Shown piece by piece: positions 48,276 through 56,924 of a DNA stretch of 64,000 nt. The DNA is taken from the NCBI RefSeq assembly GCF_028281305.1, contig NZ_JANQKD010000034.1, positions 1 through 64,000 of the forward strand, given 5' to 3'. This DNA comes from Pelagibius sp. Lineage in GTDB: Bacteria; Pseudomonadota; Alphaproteobacteria; Kiloniellales; Kiloniellaceae. The translations under genes were made by a program, and so were the position numbers. Every line of letters starts with the position of its first letter. The stretch's first letter is position 1. The notes under the pieces were generated by a model, which saw nothing but the letters and a program-made list of their open reading frames with translations, was not told the DNA's origin and did not search any database.

Positions 48276-49248
48276 CCGAAGCCGTGATGAGCAGCCCGTA
48301 GAGGAACTGGACGTAGAAGCCGGTGAGTCCGATGGCGACGATGCCGGCCTCCAGAGAGCCGATGATCAGCACACCCACGAAGGTGCCGTACATCGTCCCC
48401 TTGCCGCCGAAGACCGAGGTGCCGCCGATGAACACCGCCGCCAGGGTGGTCAGCAGCATGCCGTCGCCCTGGCTCGGCCAGAAGTAAGTCACCTCCGACG
48501 TCAGGAAGACCCCGGCCAGGGCGGCGAAGCCCCCCACCAGCATGAAACAGGCGATCTTGATGCGGTCCACCTTGATGCCCATCATCGCCGCCGAGGCAGC
48601 ATTGTCGCCGACGAAGAGCACATGGCTGCCAAAGCGGTGGCGCCGGTAGAGCAGGCCGAGGGCCAGCGCGATGACCACCATCCAGACGAACTGCATGGGC
48701 AGCGCGTCCCCGAACAGCCGGCCGACGAAGACCTCGTGCAGCGGCGACTCGCGCAGGGAAACGAGTGCAATGCCCTTGCCTTCCGCGGCGATGTTCACCA
48801 TGCCGCGCCAGAGGAACATGGTGCCGATGGTGGCGACGATGGAAGGAATGCCCACCTTGGCCACCAGGATCCCGTTGCCGAGACCGGCGATCACACCGAC
48901 CAGAAGACAGGCAGCCAGCGCCAGCAGAAAGCTCTCGCTGGACACGTAGACCGTACCGAAGACCCAGGTGGAAAACCCCATGACCGAGGGGAAAGAGAGA
49001 TCCATCTCCCCCAGGGTCACGACGAAGGTCATCGCCAGCGCCATGATGCCGAAGAACGGCATGGTCGACATGAAGGAGCGGTAGATGTCGTAGCGCAGGA
49101 AGACCTCGGGATTGCCGGTGAGGAACAGCAGATAGAGGCCGGCCAGGATGAGGGTGATGGCGATCTGGATCTTGTAGGCCGAGGCAAGCGCCGCCCAGTC
49201 CCGCCCGCCGCCGGCTTCCCCCACCGCGTCCTTGGTCTCGCTGGTCAT
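48238..49248 (-). CDS. RbsC-type ABC importer permease (system B)
   Basis: Inner-membrane permease (336 aa) with about nine membrane segments and the same marks as its paralogue: GEMDLSFPSVMGFSTWVFG and LAAVFIGGTSVFGGKGTMYG. The ATPase gene overlaps its start by 4 bases. Its final 38 bases lie antisense to the end of the DapA-family gene. It is the last gene of the system B unit. Confidence 0.92.
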   Translation of the reverse strand: MTSETKDAVGEAGGGRDWAALASAYKIQIAITLILAGLYLLFLTGNPEVFLRYDIYRSFMSTMPFFGIMALAMTFVVTLGEMDLSFPSVMGFSTWVFGTVYVSSESFLLALAACLLVGVIAGLGNGILVAKVGIPSIVATIGTMFLWRGMVNIAAEGKGIALVSLRESPLHEVFVGRLFGDALPMQFVWMVVIALALGLLYRRHRFGSHVLFVGDNAASAAMMGIKVDRIKIACFMLVGGFAALAGVFLTSEVTYFWPSQGDGMLLTTLAAVFIGGTSVFGGKGTMYGTFVGVLIIGSLEAGIVAIGLTGFYVQFLYGLLITASVTVYALLLRRQG

Positions 49249-50042
49249 GCGCCCGGCCCCTCCGCGCTGGAACCTTCCCCTTCCAGGCTGCCGGTGGTCG
49301 CCAGCAGCAGCATCTTGTGCACCAGCTCGTCCTGGCTGAGGTCCTGCTTGCGGAAGTCGCCGGCAATGCGGCCGCGGTCGAGAATGACGAAACGGTCGGA
49401 GACGTCGTAGACGTGGAAGATGTTGTGGTCGATGAAGATCGCCGACTTGCCCTGGCGCCGGATGTCCTTCACGAAGTCCAGGACCTTTGACGTCTCTTTC
49501 AGGGAGAGACCCATGGTCGGTTCGTCCAGTATGATGAGGTCGGCATCGAAGTAGAGGGCGCGCCCGATGGCCACGCCCTGCTTTTCGCCTCCGGAAAGGC
49601 CGCGAACCTCGGAGTCCACCGTGATGGCCTTGGAGGTGAAACCCATGTGGCGGCGGAGCAGCCGCTCCGTCTCGGCCTTCTGCTGCGCCACGTCGATGAA
49701 ACCGAAACGGTTGGTGAGTTCCCGCCCGGCGAACATGTTGCGCCAGAGCGCCTGCTGATCGGCAAGGGCACGTTCCTGATAGACCGTCTCGATGCCGATC
49801 TCGCGGGATCGCTTCACCGAATGCTCCTGCCGGCGCGCGCCCTTGAACCAGACCTCTCCCGAGGAGGGGCTGTGAACGCCGGTGATGACCTTGATCAGGG
49901 TTGACTTGCCAGCCCCGTTGTCGCCGACCAAGGCGACAATCTCGTTCGGCCCGATGTCCAGATCGATGTCGTGAAGGACCTTGATCTTGCCGAACCCTTT
50001 GCTGACCCGGCGCAGCGACAAGAGGCTGTCGGTTGCAGTCAT
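49245..50042 (-). CDS. ABC importer ATP-binding protein, single-domain CUT2 type (system B)
   Basis: Cytoplasmic ATPase (265 aa). Walker A LVGDNGAGKSTLIK, signature LSGGEKQGVAIGRAL, Walker B LIILDEPTMGL and the switch His in FIDHNIFHV are all intact. It is a single-domain protein like the system A ATPase and clearly its paralogue (VYQE, ALWRNMFAGRELTNRFGFI against PLWRNFFVGRQITNRLGFI). The ATG at 50042 was chosen because homology begins a few residues later. Confidence 0.92.
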   Translation of the reverse strand: MTATDSLLSLRRVSKGFGKIKVLHDIDLDIGPNEIVALVGDNGAGKSTLIKVITGVHSPSSGEVWFKGARRQEHSVKRSREIGIETVYQERALADQQALWRNMFAGRELTNRFGFIDVAQQKAETERLLRRHMGFTSKAITVDSEVRGLSGGEKQGVAIGRALYFDADLIILDEPTMGLSLKETSKVLDFVKDIRRQGKSAIFIDHNIFHVYDVSDRFVILDRGRIAGDFRKQDLSQDELVHKMLLLATTGSLEGEGSSAEGPGA

Positions 50043-50122
50043 GGCGGTTCCTGCGAAGTGCTGCCGGGACGGCGAAACGCCTGCGCCGTCCCGGAATTCG
50101 ATCGAGTAGGCGGACTCCGAAC

Positions 50123-51118
50123 CTAACGGATCGCTTCCGCCGCCAGCGGCGCCACCAGGGCGATGTTGTCGCTGGTGATCAGCGCCGCCCCGGTGTCGAT
50201 GTTCATGCCCGCAAAGCCGAACTTCGAGGTCAGATAGAGCTGCACGATCGGCAGATAGCCTTGCAGGAAGGGCTGCTGATCCAGCACCACGTCGATGTAG
50301 CCCTCTTCGATGCCCTGCGCCGTCGCGGCGGAAAGATCGAAGCCCGCACCGCAAACCTGGTCCGGCTGCTTGCCGGCGGCGCGCAGATAGGTGCCGAGCG
50401 TGGCGGTCAGCGCGCCGTGGTCGGTGACCACGGCCTTGAGGTTCGGGTGGCTGGCGGCGAAGCTGGCGAAGACCGGCGTACCGGTGGCGGCGTCCTTGTT
50501 GGTCGAGTCGGAGATCTCCAGGTACTCGACCGTGACGCCGGCGGCTTCCAGGGCGTCGATGACGCCCTTGGTCCGCTGACCGCGCGCCTCCTGCCCAAGC
50601 AAACCCCAGACCAGGGCCTGGTCGCCGGCCTGCAGTCCGCAGTTCCTGACGGTGCCCTGGCCGAGGAAGCTGCCCGCCTCGTAGAGCGTGGCGCCGACGT
50701 AGCCCATGCCGTCGGCCTTGTATTTGCCCTCCGACGTCGGCAGGTCTACGTTCTGCGTGGTCACGATAATGCCCTTGGAGCGTGCTTCGTCCACGAGGTT
50801 GCCGAGCGCCGCCTCACCGGGATGGCCCATCAGCGCGATACCGTCGGGGCGCCGCGCGATGGCTTCCTTGAACTGCTGCACCATCTTGGCTGGGTTCCAG
50901 TCGGACCAGACGTAGTCGACCTGACAGCCGGTATGTTCGGCCGCCAGGACGGCGCCGTTGTAGACGATCGACGCAAAGGCGCCACCTTCCGGCCCGCCCG
51001 GAAAGAACACGAACCGCTTTCCGTCACAGGAGAGGTCGGCCGCCGCTGCCGGCGCAGCGGCCAAAGCCAACCCGAGTCCGAGGGCGGCCACGCCCCCCTT
51101 GATTGCAAACCCTGACAT
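50123..51118 (-). CDS. RbsB-type sugar-binding protein of an ABC importer (system B)
   Basis: Periplasmic sugar-binding protein (331 aa). The signal ends in ALAAAPAAAA; the mature region has GIALMGHPGEAALGNLVDEA, then VVTTQNVDLP and a C-terminal LDQQPFLQGYLPIVQLYL that parallels the system A protein. The ATG at 51118 has GGAGGTGTCCC directly upstream. It is the first gene of system B. The 17-base candidate operator lies about 165 bases upstream. Ligand unknown. Confidence 0.88.
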   Translation of the reverse strand: MSGFAIKGGVAALGLGLALAAAPAAAADLSCDGKRFVFFPGGPEGGAFASIVYNGAVLAAEHTGCQVDYVWSDWNPAKMVQQFKEAIARRPDGIALMGHPGEAALGNLVDEARSKGIIVTTQNVDLPTSEGKYKADGMGYVGATLYEAGSFLGQGTVRNCGLQAGDQALVWGLLGQEARGQRTKGVIDALEAAGVTVEYLEISDSTNKDAATGTPVFASFAASHPNLKAVVTDHGALTATLGTYLRAAGKQPDQVCGAGFDLSAATAQGIEEGYIDVVLDQQPFLQGYLPIVQLYLTSKFGFAGMNIDTGAALITSDNIALVAPLAAEAIR

Positions 51119-51283
51119 GGGACACCTCCTCCGCATTTTCGTTTTCTTGTCGTTTTTACCCTATGGCATCCGGCGAAACGGGTTCCGCCTCCGGCGGCGC
51201 CCAACGGCATCGCGCGGGGCAGGTTCCGCGCCGCAAAGACCGCCACCCGGCACCGCGCCCGCAGCGCTGCACCACACCGCTCC

Positions 51284-51300
51284 ATTCCTCATACCATATG
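51284..51300. promoter_or_regulatory. Candidate GntR operator upstream of system B importer
   Basis: ATTCCTCATACCATATG differs by one base from the element at 46264-46280. Both are in the same orientation relative to their minus-strand operons. The core CATA-N3-TATG is kept. It suggests that the regulator at 45428-46189 also controls this transporter. Confidence 0.65.
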
Positions 51301-51618
51301 GGTAATCTTGGCGTGCAGCCGGAACGCCGTCAAGGCAGCCGCTCAGCGGGCGCAGACACAGAGAACCTTCCTAGAGCAGATGCGGCTTGATGGAGTCGCG
51401 GAAGCGATCCACCAAACCCGGTGCGGAAGCACTTTCGTGTTTGCGTCCAAACATGATCCGCTCCAGGACCAAGACTTTCCACAGAGAAGCGCTCGCGGAA
51501 TCGGCATTCTGCGATAGACTGCGGGTCAACGGATTCAAAGGAACCGTCTTCCGGTGCTTCACCTTCTGTTTCGTTCTTTTGCCTGGCGGTTGCCGGCCAC
51601 GGTTGCGGACGCCGGCCG
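51301..51618. other. Long gap before the DASS-type transporter gene
   Basis: No convincing gene is found in these 318 bases. The part from about 51372 begins with TAGAGCAGATGCGG, similar to TAGAGCA sequences at 18621 and 29213, and may be a remnant of a small repeat. A promoter for the transporter gene probably lies in the AT-richer part near 51530-51600. Confidence 0.35.
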
Positions 51619-53505
51619 ATGATTCCTGCCGACCTCCTCGCCACCTTCCAGATGGGCTTTCTCTTCGCCCTGATCGTGGTGGCGCTCACGCTCTTTGCGA
51701 CCGAGGCCGTCTCTATCGAGCTCACATCCCTCTCGGTCATCGCGGTGCTGATCCTGTTCTTCCACTTCTTCCCGGTGACCGGCCCGGAGGGAAAGGACCT
51801 CCTTAGTCTGCGCAGCCTGTTCTCCGGCTTCGCCAATCCGGCACTGATCGCCGTGCTCGCGCTTCTGGTGCTGGGCGAGGGCCTGACGCGCACGGGTGTC
51901 CTGGACCTTGCCGCCAACGCGGTCATTCAATGGACGCGGTCGAACCCCTTCTTTGCCGTTGCCCTGATGCTGGTGGTCGTCATGGCCTTCAGCGCAGTGC
52001 TGAACAACATTCCCGTGGTTGTGCTCTTCGTGCCGATCATGCAGACCCTCACCAAGCGCTTCCGGCAGTCGCCAAGCCGCTACATGATGCTGCTGAGCTA
52101 TGCCTCGGTGCTGGGGGGCATGACCACGCTGATCGGCTCCTCGACCAACCTGCTGGTCTCCCTGGAGCTGGACGACCTGGGAGAGGAGCCCTTCGGGTTC
52201 TTCGACTTCACGGTCCCGGGGCTCGTGCTGGCGGGCTGCGGGCTGGTCTACCTGCTGCTGGTCGCACCGCGCCTGCTGCCCGACCGCCCGGCGACAAGCG
52301 GCGGTGCCGGGGAACAGGGCCGCCACTTCGTCGCGCAGGTCTCCGTCAGCGCCGGCTCGCGGCTGGTGGGTCTGCGCCCGGTGGGCGGTATTTTCCCCGC
52401 GCTGCCGGACATCACCATCCTGATGATCCAGCGCGGCGAGCGGGCCATCCTGCCGCCCTTCGAAGACCTGGTGCTGGATGCCAACGACCTGGTGGTCATC
52501 GCCGCCACCCGCCCGGCGCTGGCGAGCCTGGCAAAGGACGAACCGGAACTGCTGCACCCCGAGTTACTGGAAGCCGCCGTTCAGCAGGGCCAGGGCGAGG
52601 ATGGCGGCGACCAGATCAAGCGGCCGCGCTGGCTGCTCGGCGGGCAGGTTCAGGCCGAGGTCATGATCCGCCCGGACTCCGAGATCGTCGGACACACCCT
52701 CGAAGAGATCGGTTTTCGCTACAAACACCACTGCATCGTTCTCGGCATCGAACGGCGCAACCGCATGCTGCGCGAGCGCATCACCCGCATCCCCTTGAAG
52801 GACGGCGACGTGCTGCTGATCCAGGGCCGGCCCGAGGATGTCGACCGCCTGCGCGGGGAGCGTAGCGTCGTACTGATGGAGTGGTCACGCCAACCCCTGG
52901 TCACGGCCCGCCACCAGCGCGCCGCGGCGGTCATATTCCTCGGCGTCATAGCGGCCTCGGCCAGCGGTGTGATCCCCATCGCCCTGGCCGCCTTCTGCGG
53001 CGCCACCGCGATGATCGCCACACGCATCCTCTCGCTGGGCGATGCCTTGCGGGTGCTCGACCGCAAGATCGTCCTGACGATCGCCATGGCGCTGGCCTTG
53101 GGCGCCGCGATGCAGGCGACGGGTGGGGCGGCCTTTTTGGCGGAAACCATGATGGCGGCGCTCAGCGGCGCGACGCCGGCTCAGATCCTCTCGGCCTTTT
53201 TCCTGCTCCTGGCTTTGCTGTCCAACGTCCTGAGCACCAAAGCCACAGCCGTGCTGTTCACACCGATCGCCGTCGATCTCGCCTATGTGCTGAACCTGCC
53301 GGTGGAGCCCTTCGCAGTGGCGGTGATCTTTGCATCCAACTGCTCCTTCGCCTCCCCCATCGGCTACCAGACGAACCTTGTGGTGATGACACCGGGAAAC
53401 TATCGCTTCATGGATTTCGTCCGCGTCGGCCTGCCGCTGATCGTGCTTGTCTGGATTGCCTTCAGCCTCTTTGCGCCGTGGTACTACGATCTTCCGCCGC
53501 GGTAA
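51619..53505 (+). CDS. SLC13/DASS-family transporter with TrkA-C domains
   Basis: Inner-membrane transporter (628 aa). The N-terminal membrane half (to about 220) and C-terminal half (about 435-625) flank two cytoplasmic RCK-C (TrkA-C) domains (about 235-310 and 345-420), seen in VSVSAGSRLVGLRP and PDSEIVGHTLEEIG. SLGGMTTLIGSSTNLLVS-like segments (here GGMTTLIGSSTNLLVSLEL) mark the first substrate site. Proteins of this layout move sulphate, dicarboxylates or other anions, with the RCK domains sensing nucleotides or ions. The last 44 bases overlap the convergent MipZ-like gene. Confidence 0.88.
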   Translation: MIPADLLATFQMGFLFALIVVALTLFATEAVSIELTSLSVIAVLILFFHFFPVTGPEGKDLLSLRSLFSGFANPALIAVLALLVLGEGLTRTGVLDLAANAVIQWTRSNPFFAVALMLVVVMAFSAVLNNIPVVVLFVPIMQTLTKRFRQSPSRYMMLLSYASVLGGMTTLIGSSTNLLVSLELDDLGEEPFGFFDFTVPGLVLAGCGLVYLLLVAPRLLPDRPATSGGAGEQGRHFVAQVSVSAGSRLVGLRPVGGIFPALPDITILMIQRGERAILPPFEDLVLDANDLVVIAATRPALASLAKDEPELLHPELLEAAVQQGQGEDGGDQIKRPRWLLGGQVQAEVMIRPDSEIVGHTLEEIGFRYKHHCIVLGIERRNRMLRERITRIPLKDGDVLLIQGRPEDVDRLRGERSVVLMEWSRQPLVTARHQRAAAVIFLGVIAASASGVIPIALAAFCGATAMIATRILSLGDALRVLDRKIVLTIAMALALGAAMQATGGAAFLAETMMAALSGATPAQILSAFFLLLALLSNVLSTKATAVLFTPIAVDLAYVLNLPVEPFAVAVIFASNCSFASPIGYQTNLVVMTPGNYRFMDFVRVGLPLIVLVWIAFSLFAPWYYDLPPR

Positions 53506-54736
53506 CCGCGTTGACGAAGGACTCGACCTCCTGCCGGGCGCGCTGCAGGCTCCGGCGCCCGCTGTGCGGCACCTGATGGTCGGCAAGGTCGAAAAGCGTA
53601 AGGCCGCGAAAGAAGAGTTCGCGGAAGACGACCCTTTCGCTGAACCCCGGCTGCAGACGAAAGCCCAGACGCCGGGACAGGACGTCCAGCAGCGCCGCCA
53701 TTTCCCGGGTGTTGCGGCTGTCGAGCTGGCCGACCCGGTTGCGGGTGACGATCCAGTCGAGATCCGAGCGCCCCTTCAGGTCGCGGCCCTGCTTTTCCTG
53801 CCAGACCATGCGGCAATACTGACTGGGTGCCCGAACCTCCCGGCGCACGCGGTCGATATCCGCCAGGGCGTCGATGTCGATAAAGCTGTCGTTGATCGGT
53901 GTGATGACCACGTTGGCACGGGCATGGGCCAACTGCGCCAGGTGGCTGCTGTGGCCGGGTGTGTCCACCACCACCGCATCGCAGCCGTCCAGTTCGGCCA
54001 TTGCCTCGTCGAAACGTCCGCGCTCCTCGGCTTCCGCCTCGAGGCGGCGCCCTGCCGCGGAGGGATCGATGCGCCGATAGCGCGGAACGACCACGACACC
54101 GGCGGCGCTTTCCTGAGCTGCTTTGCGGTTCTGTAGGAAGCGCGACAACGTTCCCTGCTGCCCGTCGAGGTCGAGGCAGGCGACGCTCCGGCCCTGCAGC
54201 GCCAGGCCCGTGGCGATGTGAATGGCGGTCGTCGACTTTCCGGTGCCGCCCTTCTCGTTGCCGATTACGATGACGCGGGCATTTTGGTCCTGCGCGGTCT
54301 GCGTACCCGCCAGCGTTGGCGCGGCGGCGTCCAAAGCGGCCGCGATCTCCTCGACCATAGCTTTCGCATGGGCGCTGGCAGCGCCATCGGCCAGCGCGAG
54401 GGCCTGCACGATCCGCAACAGCAGGTCGACCGCCGCAGGCTCCCCCGCCAGGCGCTTGACGTTCGCAAGGGCAGCCGCCCGTCCCGCGCGCCCATCGGTG
54501 CGGATTCTCCCGAGATCTGTTTCGAAGATCTCAACGGCCCTGTGCACCTCCAGATCGTGGGCCGTACAGAGTTCGTCGAGGATCTGGTCCAGGCGGTTGC
54601 GCCGCGCCAGCGAGAGCGTGGCGTCGACCGAGGCCACCAGTGCGGCGCCTGAGAGGCAGCCACGGAGAAGCGGCGTTGCCCGCGACCAACCCTGTCCGCG
54701 CAACACGCCGCCGGCCAACTTGCCAAGGAAGGTCAA
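53462..54736 (-). CDS. TerB-like domain fused to MipZ/ParA-type division ATPase
   Basis: A 424-aa fusion from the TTG at 54736, preceded by AGGGGGGA. The N-terminal domain (about 1-137) resembles TerB: helical, with the closing pattern LLLRIVQALALADGAAS and an acidic helix. The C-terminal MipZ-type ATPase has VIVIGNEKGGTGKST (Walker A with signature Lys, about 156-170), CLDLDGQQGTLSRFL and VVVDTPGHSSHLAQL. MipZ sets the division plane from the ParB-bound pole; the classic MipZ has no such N-terminal domain. An ATG at 54886 could start a longer form but has no good ribosome-binding site. Its start should be checked. Confidence 0.82.
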   Translation of the reverse strand: MTFLGKLAGGVLRGQGWSRATPLLRGCLSGAALVASVDATLSLARRNRLDQILDELCTAHDLEVHRAVEIFETDLGRIRTDGRAGRAAALANVKRLAGEPAAVDLLLRIVQALALADGAASAHAKAMVEEIAAALDAAAPTLAGTQTAQDQNARVIVIGNEKGGTGKSTTAIHIATGLALQGRSVACLDLDGQQGTLSRFLQNRKAAQESAAGVVVVPRYRRIDPSAAGRRLEAEAEERGRFDEAMAELDGCDAVVVDTPGHSSHLAQLAHARANVVITPINDSFIDIDALADIDRVRREVRAPSQYCRMVWQEKQGRDLKGRSDLDWIVTRNRVGQLDSRNTREMAALLDVLSRRLGFRLQPGFSERVVFRELFFRGLTLFDLADHQVPHSGRRSLQRARQEVESFVNAVTAAEDRSTTAQRG

Positions 54737-54983
54737 ACGATCCCCCCTGTTTTCGACTTCCAGGCCAACGGTCCTGAGACACCGCGCACCGCCCCGACCG
54801 CTCAGCGGAAAGGACGATCCGGTCAGTTCCCGGACCACCGGCACCCCCGTCACGAGTATAGGCGTCCCCGATGGTTTGGTTAACATTTATGGTTAAGCCA
54901 TTGACAACGCGGCAGTCGAAAACGGCCTGAAGCAGGCCCGGCGGCGGGATTCCGATTCGCGGCCAGACCCTGGCCGGCCCGAT

Positions 54984-55691
54984 TCAGCCGAGGGGAGCGG
55001 GCGGTGCCACACAGTCCTCCGCGCCGCGGAAACGGCAGAGACGGTAGCGCAGCAGCGCGGCATAGTCCCTGAGCAGCGTGTTCACGTCGGCCCAGCTCTC
55101 AATCGGTCCGGGGTCGATGCTGCGGCGCCCAAAGTTGCGGTCGACGGTCGCTCCAAGGACCTCCCCGGTCACCGAGTCCGTCCACTCGGCCTCGATGATG
55201 AAGGCCCGTCCCTTGAGAAGCGGGCTGGCCAGCATATCCTGCACCACCTCAGCCTCAGCACTGCCGGGTTCCACCGTGGAGACGGTATCGAGCACCACGG
55301 GGTCGCGGGTCTCCGGCAGAACCGCAAACTGCACGCGCGCCACACCGGCCGCCGGGAAGCGGACGAGAGTGTAGTCCTCAGCCAAGGCCTCCCGCAGCAG
55401 GATGTAGAGATTGTTCAACAGCACCTGGCGGTCGTCCGGCGACACCAGGCGCATCTGCTCCAGTGGTGCGAAGTACAGCAGCGGGTCCAGCAGAATACGG
55501 TCATAGGTCCCCCGTGAGGCCGCCGGGCTGGCGTAGAACTGATCCGGCGCATAGCTGCCCTCGCCCGGCTGCAACTGGGCACGCACCTCCGGCGGCAGGA
55601 TGGCGGAACCGGTCGCACCATCCTGAGAGGCCGTGGACGCACAGCCTGCTGCGATCAGGGCGAAGAGGAACAAAACAACGAAGCGGCGCAT
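54984..55691 (-). CDS. DUF3313-like lipoprotein
   Basis: Lipid-anchored envelope protein of 235 aa. The signal MRRFVVLFLFALIAAGC ends in a lipobox AAGC. The mature part carries YDRILLDPLLYFAP, VRFPAAGVARVQFAVLPET and FIIEAEWTDSVTGEVLGATVD, as in DUF3313 outer-membrane-associated lipoproteins. The ATG at 55691 is preceded by intergenic sequence. The gene is isolated and transcribed toward the MipZ-like gene. Its function is not known. Confidence 0.8.
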   Translation of the reverse strand: MRRFVVLFLFALIAAGCASTASQDGATGSAILPPEVRAQLQPGEGSYAPDQFYASPAASRGTYDRILLDPLLYFAPLEQMRLVSPDDRQVLLNNLYILLREALAEDYTLVRFPAAGVARVQFAVLPETRDPVVLDTVSTVEPGSAEAEVVQDMLASPLLKGRAFIIEAEWTDSVTGEVLGATVDRNFGRRSIDPGPIESWADVNTLLRDYAALLRYRLCRFRGAEDCVAPPAPLG

Positions 55692-55904
55692 TGCGATCTC
55701 CCACAGTGAGGCGCGGTGACAGTAGGCCAGTGCGCGGGTTCGCGGCAATCCAAGATGCTGCCGGACAAGGCAGAATCGCTGCGGACCCCACCCGGACATG
55801 ACGCAGCAATGAACCCTGGCCGCCCCCCGCCCGACACATGGCTGAGGGGAAGATAGGCCCACGACCGCCAGGCCCCTCGCGTTATCGGATAGCCAGGGTG
55901 GACT

Positions 55905-56924
55905 ATGCCTCATATCAGATATCTAGCGGCTCCCCTGCCGGCTGCGGTCATGCTGTACTTCCTTGACCGCGGGCTCGCGATGCCCGCGAACGGCCGGGCA
56001 TTCGGGGGAATTGCCGCGTTGGTTGAAGGGCCGCTGGCCGCCGATACAATGCTGTCATTTGCCGTCGTCGGACTGCTCTGCCTTGTCTTTGCCGGTGTCA
56101 TCGGATGGATGTTCGGCGACTGGGCCGTGCGCGCCACGGCGCGCTTCGGTGGTCTGCGCTGTGGTGTCTATCTCGGTGAAACCTTCTCGGGTGTTCGCTA
56201 CTATGCCGACGGCAGCCTTTCGTCGGGCCGGGTCCTGCAGTTCAAGACCGGCGGCGCCGGCAATCCGGACGCCCAGAGCTTTCGGCATCTCTTCCGCCGC
56301 CATCTGCTGGATAACGAGGGCCTGCGCATTGAGCGATGGGAAGCCGGATTGCACAGGGCCGTCGAACACTTGATCATCCGCTTGCTGACCCTTTGGCTGG
56401 TCTTCATCTTTGCGGGGCTGGCCCTGTTGCCCTCGCTGATCTTCCAAGTGGCCGGCGGGCCGGGCGTCATGGGCGCTCTCTTCGCCACCCACAACCCCTA
56501 TCTTGAGCAGGTGCTCTTGCCGGCCATGCCGAGCCTCGCCCTCGGTCTCCTGGCCACCCTGGCTCTGGGTATCGCAGCCCTGTGGCGCCGCCAGCGTTTC
56601 CTGCGAGGATTTGAAACCGCGATTGCCAACGCCCACGTCAAACCGCTGGTTCAAAGCGGGGAAATCCTGGAAGGCCGGGTCGTGGAACGGGTGCAGATCG
56701 ACCCGGACTGGTATCACGCACCCCATGTGGGCTACTGCCTGGAGTTCGCGGAGCGCTTCGACCCCGCGGTGGTTCTGGGGTTCTCCCTGCCCGCGCGCCC
56801 GGACTGCCCGATCTTCCGCAGCCTCGAGAGGGCCGCGGCCACCCAGGCAACGGTCAGGGTCTGGGTCGACCCCCAGGCCCGTATCCATCCCTTGACGGAA
56901 CCCCTTGCAGAGGCTGGAGAGTGA
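55905..56924 (+). CDS. Membrane protein of unknown function, first of a paralogous pair
   Basis: I do not recognise this 339-aa protein. It has membrane segments near 8-27, 45-70, 148-175 and 205-225, and soluble regions rich in charged residues between and after. The C-terminal part (about 245-335) has GEILEGRVVERVQID, YCLEFAERFDPAVVLGF and VRVWVDPQARIHPL. The same positions in the next protein read GAVVSGRMMEAM, YNLEFDRGFDPPVLAGF and TKVMVTEDLEILPL, so the two share a domain. The stop overlaps the next start by 4 bases. The pair is likely an inner-membrane complex. No family name could be assigned from sequence reading. Confidence 0.75.
   Translation: MPHIRYLAAPLPAAVMLYFLDRGLAMPANGRAFGGIAALVEGPLAADTMLSFAVVGLLCLVFAGVIGWMFGDWAVRATARFGGLRCGVYLGETFSGVRYYADGSLSSGRVLQFKTGGAGNPDAQSFRHLFRRHLLDNEGLRIERWEAGLHRAVEHLIIRLLTLWLVFIFAGLALLPSLIFQVAGGPGVMGALFATHNPYLEQVLLPAMPSLALGLLATLALGIAALWRRQRFLRGFETAIANAHVKPLVQSGEILEGRVVERVQIDPDWYHAPHVGYCLEFAERFDPAVVLGFSLPARPDCPIFRSLERAAATQATVRVWVDPQARIHPLTEPLAEAGE

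Noticed and set aside
51301..51618. Transposase remnant before the DASS-type transporter
   Set aside because: No transposase-like motif or terminal inverted repeats could be found; only a weak repeat-like heptamer.
53462..54886. Start of the MipZ-like gene at the ATG 54886
   Set aside because: No good ribosome-binding site and the extra 50 residues have no domain character; TTG at 54736 has AGGGGGGA upstream. The longer form cannot be fully excluded.
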